Source: Oscillospiraceae bacterium
GTDB lineage: Bacteria > Bacillota > Clostridia > Oscillospirales > Ruminococcaceae
Length of the DNA stretch: 6,738 bases
Assembly: GCA_017440425.1 (NCBI GenBank)
Contig: JAFSHJ010000191.1
Location: 1 to 6,738, forward strand
Reading direction: 5' to 3'
Below are positions 1 to 5,298 of this stretch, piece after piece. The translations under genes were made by a program, and so were the position numbers. Under the pieces are notes generated by a model. The model was not told the DNA's origin and did no database searches. It worked only from the letters and a program-made list of their open reading frames with translations. Within the stretch, counting starts at the first letter, position 1. The number at the start of each line of letters is the position of its first letter.

Positions 1-389
1 CAGGCTTTTCCGCAAAGGGCCTGGATATAGATGGCGAGATGAAGCGTCTCTGTCTGCTCAATGCAAGGAACGCGGGTGTCGGTCCCAGAATATCCTTTGA
101 AAATGCCGACGTGAGAGATTTCGATGTGGAAAAGGTGCTGCCCAACGGCGGCGTAGTCATCTGCAACCCGCCCTACGGCGAGCGTATGCTGGATGTCCGT
201 GAGGCAGAAAAGCTCTATAAAGATATGGGCAGGGTGTTTGTGCCGAGGGAAGATGTGGGATACTATATCATAACCCCACACGAGGATTTTGAAGACCTTT
301 TCGGCAGAAAAGCAGATAAACGCAGAAAGCTCTATAACGGAATGATAAAATGTAATTTGTATATGTATTTTGCGAAAAGATACAAATAA
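1..389 (+). CDS. rlmL: THUMP-domain class I SAM-dependent rRNA methyltransferase (RlmL/YpsC family), C-terminal part only
   Basis: The reading frame is already open at base 3 and runs 128 codons to TAA at 387-389, so the gene starts outside the window. Members of this family transfer a methyl group from S-adenosylmethionine to N2 of a guanine in 23S rRNA, in the cytoplasm. The visible part is the end of the Rossmann methyltransferase domain. It contains GLDIDGEM (the acidic residue that binds the SAM ribose), then NARNAGV, then FENADVRDF, then the catalytic NPPYGERM motif typical of N6-adenine/N2-guanine methyltransferases. The N-terminal THUMP domain and the first SAM-binding glycine loop are missing because of the window edge; family members are roughly 370-390 residues long. 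An ATG at 39 is internal to the domain and is not the start. No terminator is visible after the stop. The family call is firm; the exact target base is inferred from homologues. Confidence 0.9.
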   Translation, partial: GFSAKGLDIDGEMKRLCLLNARNAGVGPRISFENADVRDFDVEKVLPNGGVVICNPPYGERMLDVREAEKLYKDMGRVFVPREDVGYYIITPHEDFEDLFGRKADKRRKLYNGMIKCNLYMYFAKRYK

Positions 390-416
390 TTTACATTTTT
401 GTTCAAAGAGATTGCG

Positions 417-433
417 TTTTGGGGTTGCCAAAA
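417..433. repeat. Short inverted repeat overlapping the yajC -35 box
   Basis: TTTTGG at 417-422 and CCAAAA at 428-433 are perfect inverted repeats of 6 bases separated by GGTTG. The right half shares bases with the -35 hexamer of the promoter next to it. It could be a small operator, or it could be chance in AT-rich sequence. It is too weak and lacks the T-tract needed to act as a terminator for the upstream methyltransferase gene. Confidence 0.3.
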
Positions 434-453
434 ACAGTAATTTATTTTATAAT
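425..453 (+). promoter_or_regulatory. Sigma-A type promoter for yajC
   Basis: TTGCCA at 425-430 is followed by exactly 17 bases and then a perfect TATAAT at 448-453. Spacing and -10 box are consensus for the housekeeping sigma factor. Transcription would start near 460, giving a leader of about 30 bases before the yajC ATG at 491. This suggests yajC begins a new transcription unit rather than being read only from the upstream methyltransferase gene. Confidence 0.75.
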
Positions 454-490
454 TAAATAGTTTCATAAAACAATTTTGGAGGATTTTTAA

Positions 491-820
491 ATGTTTAACA
501 CAGTTATCGCTCTTTTGGGTTCAGCTGCAGGCGGCGAGCAGGGTGGACTGCTTCAGATGCTCATTACTCTTGCCCCCCTTCTTCTCGTTTTCGTAGTAAT
601 GTATTTTATGATGATCCGTCCCCAGAGAAAGCGCGAAAAAGAAATTGAAAAAATGCGCGCCGAACTGGAAGTCGGTGATGAAGTCATCACCTCCGGTGGT
701 GTGGTAGGTCTTGTTGTAAGCCTTCGCGAAGACAGCGTTACCATCGAGACCGGCAGCGACCGCAGCAAGATCAGAGTTATGCGTTGGGCTATCCAGAAGA
801 ACAACACAATCCACGACTGA
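491..820 (+). CDS. yajC: Preprotein translocase subunit YajC
   Basis: Encodes 109 residues, the usual size for YajC. YajC is a single-span inner membrane protein that associates with SecDF and the SecYEG translocon. The sequence shows one hydrophobic helix at about residues 20-42 (LQMLITLAPLLLVFVVMYFM), directly followed by the family signature MIRPQRKREKE, a basic cytoplasmic stretch. A compact beta-rich domain follows with the GDEVITSGGVVG motif (about 62-73). The start is firm: GGAGGA at 478-483 lies 7 bases before ATG 491. It is the first gene after a strong promoter and is followed 73 bases later by the TIGR04086-family gene, a neighbour often seen in Firmicutes. The secD and secF genes that accompany yajC in many bacteria are not in this window. 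Confidence 0.95.
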   Translation: MFNTVIALLGSAAGGEQGGLLQMLITLAPLLLVFVVMYFMMIRPQRKREKEIEKMRAELEVGDEVITSGGVVGLVVSLREDSVTIETGSDRSKIRVMRWAIQKNNTIHD

Positions 821-853
821 TAAACAGATCGAAAAGCTGAAGGAATATGTCCG

Positions 854-885
854 CACCCCTCGGAATAGTATTGTTCTGAGGGGTG
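854..885 (+). promoter_or_regulatory. Hairpin that contains the Shine-Dalgarno sequence of the TIGR04086 gene
   Basis: CACCCCTCGGAAT (854-866) can pair with GTTCTGAGGGGTG (873-885): 13 pairs including two G-U wobbles, with a 6-base loop AGTATT. The 3' arm plus the next two bases form GGTGAT (882-887), the best ribosome binding site for the ATG at 894, with 6 bases between. When folded, this RNA would hide most of the binding site. No T-tract follows, so it is not a normal intrinsic terminator. The same arrangement appears before the SpoIIM-like and cwlD genes. The pairing is seen in the sequence; a role in translational control, RNA stability or partial termination is inference. Confidence 0.6.
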
Positions 886-893
886 ATGTATAT

Positions 894-1313
894 ATGTCAG
901 CAAATAAAAAAAGCTTTGAAAAACCGCTGTATAAAAAATATCTCACGGCGGTGCTGCTGGGCAGCGGCGCAGGAATGGCGGCGCTGTTGGCGGTGATCGG
1001 TCTGTTTGCGCTGGTGCTCTCCGTCGGCGGACTTACTTCCTCTGCTGCGCCTGTGTTTTCGGTGGCTTCGCTGTGTGCGGGAGCCTTTGTCTGCGGATTT
1101 TTTGTGGCACGCAGACTGCGTGAAAAGGGTCTGCTAATGGGTGCGGTAAGCGGGATATGGATGTTTTTGCTGTGCTGCATCGCAGGCTTGCTGTTCGGCA
1201 AAACACAGCTGCACTCCGCAATGGCGGCAAGGCTGGTCATTTCGGCTGTCTGCGCTGCAATAGGCGGAGTGGTAGGTGTGAATGTCAGACTCCGCAAACT
1301 CAGAAGAAATTGA
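894..1313 (+). CDS. TIGR04086-family small integral membrane protein
   Basis: Encodes 139 residues of mostly hydrophobic sequence with four predicted membrane helices at about residues 16-42, 52-72, 79-101 and 109-129. It has a basic N-terminus (KKSFEKPLYKKY) and a basic tail (RLRKLRRN), consistent with both ends being cytoplasmic. Size, glycine/alanine-rich helices and position directly after yajC match TIGR04086, a Firmicutes family of unknown function commonly found beside yajC. The assignment rests on that pattern, not on a catalytic motif. The start at ATG 894 is supported by GGTGAT 6 bases upstream, which lies inside a hairpin. The gene ends just before a strong terminator, so yajC and this gene appear to form a two-gene unit. 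A role in protein export or envelope assembly is only suggested by the neighbour. Confidence 0.75.
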   Translation: MSANKKSFEKPLYKKYLTAVLLGSGAGMAALLAVIGLFALVLSVGGLTSSAAPVFSVASLCAGAFVCGFFVARRLREKGLLMGAVSGIWMFLLCCIAGLLFGKTQLHSAMAARLVISAVCAAIGGVVGVNVRLRKLRRN

Positions 1314-1322
1314 CCGTGCGAT

Positions 1323-1353
1323 AGGGCGGGAACTGCTCCTGCCCTTGATTTTT
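1323..1353 (+). terminator. Rho-independent terminator after the yajC unit
   Basis: AGGGCGGGA (1323-1331) pairs with TCCTGCCCT (1337-1345): nine pairs with one G-U wobble and a 5-base loop. TGATTTTT follows immediately (T-run at 1349-1353), with a second T-run at 1356-1360. It starts 10 bases after the stop codon of the TIGR04086-family gene and closes that transcription unit. Confidence 0.8.
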
Positions 1354-1437
1354 GCTGTTTTAAAGCGAAAAAAATGCCGCAAAAACATTAAAAACCGAGA
1401 ATTTAAAAATTTACACATAATTTGTTAAAAGATTTGA

Positions 1438-1466
1438 TTGAATTATGCAGTGAATTGTATTATATT
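1438..1466 (+). promoter_or_regulatory. Sigma-A type promoter for proC
   Basis: TTGAAT at 1438-1443, a 17-base spacer, then TATATT at 1461-1466, placed between the preceding terminator and proC. A slightly shifted alternative is TTGATT at 1434-1439 with TATTAT at 1458-1463 and an 18-base spacer. The preceding 60 bases are very AT-rich, which would suit an UP-like element. This fits proC starting its own transcript. Confidence 0.6.
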
Positions 1467-1493
1467 AAACTAAAGCCTTAATAGGGAGTTGTT

Positions 1494-2333
1494 TTGTTTT
1501 TTATGTCAGAGTTTGTTGCAAACAAAAAGCAGATAGAAACATTTTCCTTCATCGGCGCAGGAAACATGGCTTATGCCATCCTCAACGGAATGCTTAAGTC
1601 TCCCGACAGACCGAAGAAAATGCTGGTGTATGACGTGGCGGAAGAGAGAAAGCAGCTGTTTTCTCAGCTGGGATGCATTGCCGTCAACAGCGCAGCGGAA
1701 GCGGTCGAAGCCGCTGATTATGTTCTGTTTGCAGTTAAACCGCAAAATATGGATACCGTTATGGATGAGATCAAGGGAGTTATAACACCCGAAAAGGTGC
1801 TGGTGTTCATCGTTGCGGGAATGACCTCCCAATATGTGGAGCGCACGGTGGGTTTTGAGTGCAAAACCGTGCTGGTCATGCCCAACACTCCGTTTTTGAT
1901 CGGCTGCGGTGCTGCTGCGGTCTCCGCAACAAAAACCGTCTCTCAAGAGGAATATGCTCTTGCAAAGTCAATATTTGCGGGCTCCGGAATAGTTGAGGAT
2001 ATCCCAAGAGATAAAATGCGCGAGGTCATCCCCGTAAACGGAAGCAGCCCCGCATTTATATATTATTATGTCAAGCTGTTTGTGGACAAAGCAGATGAGA
2101 TGGGCATTGACAGAGAGGTTGCAATGCGCCTTTTCTGCAACACAATGATAGGCTCCGCAAGAATGATGCTGGAATCCGGCAAAACTCCGGATGAGCTGAT
2201 AAAGGCGGTCTGTTCACCGGGTGGTACCACCCTCAAGGGAATGGAGCAGCTGGAAAAAGGCGAGTTCAAGGCTGCGGTGGATAGCTGCATAGAGCAGTGT
2301 GTAAACAGAGCCTACGAGCTCAGCAAGCAGTAA
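1494..2333 (+). CDS. proC: Pyrroline-5-carboxylate reductase
   Basis: Catalyses the last step of proline synthesis, the NAD(P)H-dependent reduction of 1-pyrroline-5-carboxylate to L-proline, in the cytoplasm. Residue numbers are from the TTG at 1494 (279 residues). The N-terminal Rossmann domain has FIGAGNMA (19-26), then AVKPQ (80-84) and MPNTP (129-133). The C-terminal helical dimerisation domain has NGSSPAF (182-188) and the signature CSPGGTT (240-246), which contributes to substrate binding. The length is normal for the family. The start is uncertain. AGGGAG (1483-1488) lies 5 bases from TTG 1494 but 14 bases from the ATG at 1503. Spacing favours TTG; codon preference favours ATG. The difference is three residues ahead of the conserved fold. 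It has its own promoter. The downstream SpoIIM-like gene follows after 71 bases with no T-tract terminator, so read-through is possible. Confidence 0.95.
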   Translation: MFFMSEFVANKKQIETFSFIGAGNMAYAILNGMLKSPDRPKKMLVYDVAEERKQLFSQLGCIAVNSAAEAVEAADYVLFAVKPQNMDTVMDEIKGVITPEKVLVFIVAGMTSQYVERTVGFECKTVLVMPNTPFLIGCGAAAVSATKTVSQEEYALAKSIFAGSGIVEDIPRDKMREVIPVNGSSPAFIYYYVKLFVDKADEMGIDREVAMRLFCNTMIGSARMMLESGKTPDELIKAVCSPGGTTLKGMEQLEKGEFKAAVDSCIEQCVNRAYELSKQ

Positions 2334-2341
2334 TAGAAAAG

Positions 2342-2397
2342 CCCCGCAAAGCATATCATAGATCATGAAAGAAAAGTATGATCCGGGATATGCGGGG
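2342..2397 (+). promoter_or_regulatory. Long interrupted hairpin covering the ribosome binding site of the SpoIIM-like gene
   Basis: CCCCGCA (2342-2348) pairs perfectly with TGCGGGG (2391-2397). Further in, TATC (2354-2357) pairs with GATA (2387-2390), and GATCAT (2361-2366) pairs with ATGATC (2378-2383), leaving an 11-base A-rich loop. The G-run at 2394-2398 is the ribosome binding site for the ATG at 2405. The structure fills the whole gap between proC and the next gene. It has no T-tract, so it is not a classical terminator. It may protect the 3' end of the proC message, restrict translation of the next gene, or both. Confidence 0.55.
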
Positions 2398-2404
2398 GAT
2401 GAAA

Positions 2405-3043
2405 ATGAGTTGGACAAGCGCAGAGTTTTTTGCAAAACAGCGCTCAAAAAGAATATATTCGGCAAAAAAACCGAAAAATTATCTGTTTTTCGTCATGGCA
2501 GCGCTGATGACCGCAGGTGTTGCGGTGGGTACGGTGCTGGCATCGTCGGGATATTTAAGCGAAAGTGCCTGCGAAGTTATATTGCAGGCGGCAGACGAAA
2601 CCCTGCAGCAGCAGCGCTCCGCAAAGATGTTCACGACCGCAGCGGCTGCGTTTCTGCCCGCATTGGCGGTGATGGCTTTAATATTTCTCTCCGGCTTTTG
2701 TGGGGTAACGGCGCCTGCGGCAATGCTGATGCCCTTTGCAAAGGGCGTAGGCTTTGGTGTGCTGTGTGGCTGCATCTATCTCAGGGAGGGCGCGGATGCC
2801 TTTTGGCAGGTGGCGGTCTGCATATTTCCCACCGCATTTTTGGCGGGGATGCTGACGGCATCGGCGGCGGCGCTTTCGGTTAAGCTTTCGGCAAAATATT
2901 TTAAGGGATTGTTTTTGCGCAGGGAAGAGTTCCCCTCAAAAACAGAGATAAACCAATATTGTATAAAAAGTTTGGCATTGCTCGCAGCATTGTCTGTGGC
3001 TTCGCTGGCAGGTGCGGCAATTGCCGAAATGTATTTTAAATAA
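2405..3043 (+). CDS. SpoIIM-like membrane protein (stage II sporulation protein M family)
   Basis: Encodes 212 residues, almost the same length as Bacillus SpoIIM (214). Five hydrophobic segments fit the SpoIIM layout: about 26-47, 78-98, 101-124, 134-160 and 187-207. A roughly 30-residue polar loop follows the first helix, and a glycine-rich stretch (SGFCGVTAPAAMLMPFAKGVGFG, about 96-118) resembles the family core. In Bacillus, SpoIIM anchors the SpoIID and SpoIIP peptidoglycan hydrolases during engulfment of the forespore. Family members also occur in other roles, so the sporulation role here is inferred, supported by a cwlD-like gene downstream. I chose ATG 2405 because the G-run 2394-2398 lies 6 bases before it. 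ATGs at 2378, 2390 and 2399 are in frame, but the first two lie within the hairpin and lack a good binding site. Neither spoIID nor spoIIP is in the window. Confidence 0.65.
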   Translation: MSWTSAEFFAKQRSKRIYSAKKPKNYLFFVMAALMTAGVAVGTVLASSGYLSESACEVILQAADETLQQQRSAKMFTTAAAAFLPALAVMALIFLSGFCGVTAPAAMLMPFAKGVGFGVLCGCIYLREGADAFWQVAVCIFPTAFLAGMLTASAAALSVKLSAKYFKGLFLRREEFPSKTEINQYCIKSLALLAALSVASLAGAAIAEMYFK

Positions 3044-3076
3044 AAGTAAGCGGATGTAAAAATTGGAGGAATAGGC

Positions 3077-3820
3077 GTGGGTATTTTCGGAAATTCAAAG
3101 GAATCTGCAGGAGTAAGAAAAAACGGAGCAGAGAAAAAGAGAATATTTTTGGGTTTGGAGATATACTTCCGCAAATTTTGGAAGCTCTGCCTGCTCAACC
3201 TGATATATATTCTGTTTTGTCTGCCGGTTATCACCATCGGTCCTGCAACAGCGGGCGTGACCTATGTTTTGAGAAACTTCTCAAGAGAACAGCCCGGCTT
3301 TTTGTGGTATGATTTTTGGAGCGCATTCAAATCAAACTTCAAACAGTCCTTTGTAATGGGCATAATAAACATCATCGTCTATGGTGCAGGTGCCTTCGGT
3401 GCTTACATCTATTTTCTGCGCATTGAGGAAAATCGTGCATTTTTGGTGCTGTTTATAGCAAGCCTGCTCCTTTTGGTGCTCTATTCCATTTTCAACTATT
3501 ACACCTATCTCGTAATGGTCACCGTTGAGCTCAAGCTGAGCGCAATACTCAAAAACTCTTTTATCTTCACGGTGCTCGGCATAAAAGACAACTTCTTTGC
3601 ATGGCTGATAAACGCAGCGTTCATTTTCCTTGAGCTTATGTTTTTCCCCATCACTCTGCTTGTGATACTTCCCATCGGTTTTATCACTCCGCTGTTTGTC
3701 AAAACCTTTGCGGCATATCCCACGGTCAAAAAATATTGCATCGACCCCATGACTCCGGAAGATGATGAGGAGAAGATATTCAGCGATGAACTGCTGGATA
3801 GCGGCGATTCCGAAATGTAA
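3077..3820 (+). CDS. DUF624 (YesL-like) family membrane protein
   Basis: Encodes 247 residues from a GTG start; GGAGGA (3065-3070) lies 6 bases upstream, which fixes the start. After a basic cytoplasmic N-terminus come about five membrane segments (about 35-56, 92-113, 121-144, 172-192, 194-213). The family signature is clear: FWKLCLLNLIYILFCLPVIT followed by IGPATAGVTYVLRNF (about 54-68), then a FKSNFKQSF segment (84-92). The acidic C-terminal tail (PEDDEEKIFSDELLDSGDSE) is cytoplasmic. DUF624 proteins, such as B. subtilis YesL, have no established biochemical role and are often found in carbohydrate-use clusters; no sugar genes are present here. It sits 33 bases after the SpoIIM-like gene and 36 bases before another membrane protein gene, consistent with one operon. 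Confidence 0.85.
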   Translation: MGIFGNSKESAGVRKNGAEKKRIFLGLEIYFRKFWKLCLLNLIYILFCLPVITIGPATAGVTYVLRNFSREQPGFLWYDFWSAFKSNFKQSFVMGIINIIVYGAGAFGAYIYFLRIEENRAFLVLFIASLLLLVLYSIFNYYTYLVMVTVELKLSAILKNSFIFTVLGIKDNFFAWLINAAFIFLELMFFPITLLVILPIGFITPLFVKTFAAYPTVKKYCIDPMTPEDDEEKIFSDELLDSGDSEM

Positions 3821-3856
3821 CATTCGATGCAAGCGGTTTTTAAGGGGTAAGATATT

Positions 3857-4459
3857 ATGAAAAAGAACAATTCCGGCGAAGTTAAATACGGCAGATCGGT
3901 GCTGAGATGCACTTTTTCCGCAATTTTCAATGTTATCTCGGGAGTTTTTCTGGGTGCATTCGTGATATTCCTGCTGGGTGTTTACGAGAGTGAAACATTG
4001 AAGATCGTTGCGCAGGTGATATCGCTGTTCCTCTATGTGGTGATGATATATCTCGGCGGCTGGCACGAGGGCGACAGAGACCGAAATCTTGTAAGATTCA
4101 AGCACATTGAGCCGGATCTTTTAAAAGGTCTCAAGTTCGGTCTGCTGGCAATGATTCCATTCACCCTGATGACTGTGTTGCTTATAGTTGCAATGTATGT
4201 GCAGAACGAAACTGCCGCACTGGTTCTGCGTTCTTCCTTTAGGATTTTGAACTTCAACATAATAATCTTCATCAACTCCTTTATGTCTCCCGATGTGGTG
4301 ACGTGGAAGGGTATTGGACTTATGAACCTGTTCTATCTTTCCATTCCGGCTCTTTCTGCAATTTCCTATATCTTTGGATATAAGAAAATTTCAATTTACG
4401 AAAAAACAATCTATAAGAGCAAGGATTCAGATGCTCAAAACAAAAAAAGCGGTCGTTGA
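3857..4459 (+). CDS. Unrecognised integral membrane protein, 200 residues
   Basis: I do not recognise the family. The protein has a basic N-terminus and four clear hydrophobic helices at about residues 20-41, 48-68, 91-113 and 154-174, plus a shorter hydrophobic segment at about 130-142, and a polar, lysine-rich tail of about 25 residues. A charged loop between helices two and three holds the striking segment GGWHEGDRDRNLVRF (67-81), the best candidate for a conserved functional motif. The start at ATG 3857 has AAGGGG (3842-3847) 9 bases upstream. It lies in the same direction and close to its neighbours: 36 bases after the DUF624 gene and 53 bases before the cwlD-like ATG. Codon use looks like that of the surrounding genes, with no sign of recent transfer. 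The company of SpoIIM-like and CwlD-like genes hints at an envelope or sporulation role, but nothing in the sequence proves it. Confidence 0.8.
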   Translation: MKKNNSGEVKYGRSVLRCTFSAIFNVISGVFLGAFVIFLLGVYESETLKIVAQVISLFLYVVMIYLGGWHEGDRDRNLVRFKHIEPDLLKGLKFGLLAMIPFTLMTVLLIVAMYVQNETAALVLRSSFRILNFNIIIFINSFMSPDVVTWKGIGLMNLFYLSIPALSAISYIFGYKKISIYEKTIYKSKDSDAQNKKSGR

Positions 4460-4478
4460 CCCGTCATATTGTAACAAA

Positions 4479-4504
4479 CGCCCCGCATAGTGTTATGTGG
4501 GGTG
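4479..4504 (+). promoter_or_regulatory. Hairpin that contains the Shine-Dalgarno sequence of the cwlD-like gene
   Basis: CGCCCCGCATA (4479-4489) pairs with TATGTGGGGTG (4494-4504): eleven pairs including two G-U wobbles, with loop GTGT. GGTGAT (4501-4506), 6 bases before ATG 4513, is the ribosome binding site and is mostly inside the 3' arm. Arm composition and the 6-base distance to the ATG closely copy the element at 854-885. No T-tract follows. A regulatory role is inferred, not shown. Confidence 0.6.
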
Positions 4505-4512
4505 ATTGTGTT

Positions 4513-5271
4513 ATGACGGCAACAGAAAAAATAAAAAACAAACAGCTGCGTGGGGTTGTGGCGGCGGCATCGCTGCTGATGATAACGGTGGTTTTGTGCA
4601 TTTTTGCAGGTGCAATGGAGAAAAAAGCAGACGAGCAAAACAGCTTTCTGTTTGCATCAACAGAGGCGAAACATCCCGTTTTTGTAATCGACCCCGGTCA
4701 CGGCGGACCCGACGGCGGAGCTGTTGGCGTCAACGGAGTGATAGAGAAGGAAATCAACCTGACAATATCGCTGAAGCTGCGGGATATGCTGGAGTTTTGG
4801 GGCTTTGACACGGTGATGACGAGAGAGACGGACGTGTCCATACACTCTCCCGAAGCGGATTCCGTCAAGGAGATGAAGACCTCAGATCTTCACAACCGCC
4901 TTGATATTGTGGAAGCCACACCCAATTCCGTTTATCTGGGAATACACCAGAACATGTTCGGGCAAAGCCAATATGACGGAGCGCAGATATTTTACGGTGT
5001 GCATTCAAGTGAGAGCGAAAGGCTGGCAGAGTGCCTGCAGACAGGTTTTGTAAGTAAACTGCAGCCGGAAAACATAAGACAGACCAAAAAAGCAGAGAAA
5101 AATCTGTTTTTGCTCAGCAATATAAGCGGGCCGGCGGTGCTTATTGAATGCGGATTTATCTCAAACCCGCAGGAAGCGGCGCTGCTTTGCGATGAGGAGT
5201 ATCAAAACAAGCTGGTGTTTGTAATATTCACAGCGGTTGCGGAATATCTCTCGGAGAGCACCGAGGGATAG
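4513..5271 (+). CDS. cwlD: N-acetylmuramoyl-L-alanine amidase, CwlD-like (Amidase_3)
   Basis: Encodes 252 residues. The N-terminus carries one membrane anchor or signal helix (about 13-34), so the catalytic domain would lie outside the cytoplasmic membrane. The Amidase_3 fold runs from about residue 55 to the end. The zinc ligands are visible: His63 in IDPGHGG, Glu78 in VIEKEINL and His145 in GIHQN, with the catalytic Glu212 in IECGFISN. The enzyme cuts the bond between N-acetylmuramic acid and the L-Ala stem peptide. There are no SPOR, SH3 or LysM binding domains, which matches CwlD (237 residues in B. subtilis), the enzyme needed with PdaA to make muramic-delta-lactam in spore cortex. The SpoIIM-like gene nearby supports this, but a vegetative amidase is possible. 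I chose ATG 4513 because GGTGAT lies 6 bases before it; ATG 4495 and TTG 4456 are in frame but poorly supported. The usual Ser of the SIHxN motif is Gly143 here. Confidence 0.8.
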   Translation: MTATEKIKNKQLRGVVAAASLLMITVVLCIFAGAMEKKADEQNSFLFASTEAKHPVFVIDPGHGGPDGGAVGVNGVIEKEINLTISLKLRDMLEFWGFDTVMTRETDVSIHSPEADSVKEMKTSDLHNRLDIVEATPNSVYLGIHQNMFGQSQYDGAQIFYGVHSSESERLAECLQTGFVSKLQPENIRQTKKAEKNLFLLSNISGPAVLIECGFISNPQEAALLCDEEYQNKLVFVIFTAVAEYLSESTEG

Positions 5272-5298
5272 GACAAAAATAAAAATAGGATGTGCAAT

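Noticed and set aside
854..885. Interpretation of the hairpin after yajC as a normal Rho-independent terminator
   Set aside because: No T-run follows the 3' arm; the next bases are ATGTATATATG, which lead straight into the next gene, so transcription is expected to continue.
521..1297. 258-codon open frame on the minus strand across yajC and the TIGR04086-family gene
   Set aside because: It lies antisense to two well-supported genes and their shared gap, its translation is low-complexity and Ser/Thr/Pro-rich with no recognisable motif, and it has no plausible ribosome binding site context.
1314..1493. Looked for a SCIFF-type small cysteine-rich peptide gene, which in some Clostridia lies near yajC
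   Set aside because: No short frame with clustered cysteines is present; the gap holds a terminator, an AT-rich stretch and the proC promoter.
2334..2404. Possible SigE/SigG-like -10 box (CATATCATA at 2352-2360) before the SpoIIM-like gene
   Set aside because: No matching -35 element at the required distance; the bases are better explained as part of the stem-loop.
2365..2883. 172-codon plus-strand frame overlapping the SpoIIM-like gene
   Set aside because: The translation is rich in Cys, Gly and Arg with no domain pattern, as expected for an out-of-frame reading. The overlapping frame gives a coherent five-helix membrane protein with a good binding site.
3332..4105. 257-codon minus-strand frame across the DUF624 gene and the following gene
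   Set aside because: It is antisense to two membrane protein genes; the His/Gln/Glu-rich translation is the expected shadow of hydrophobic codons on the other strand.
4460..4512. Possible sporulation-type -10 box (CATATTGT at 4465-4472) before the cwlD-like gene
   Set aside because: The region 17-18 bases upstream is an A-run inside the previous gene and does not resemble a SigE or SigG -35 sequence.
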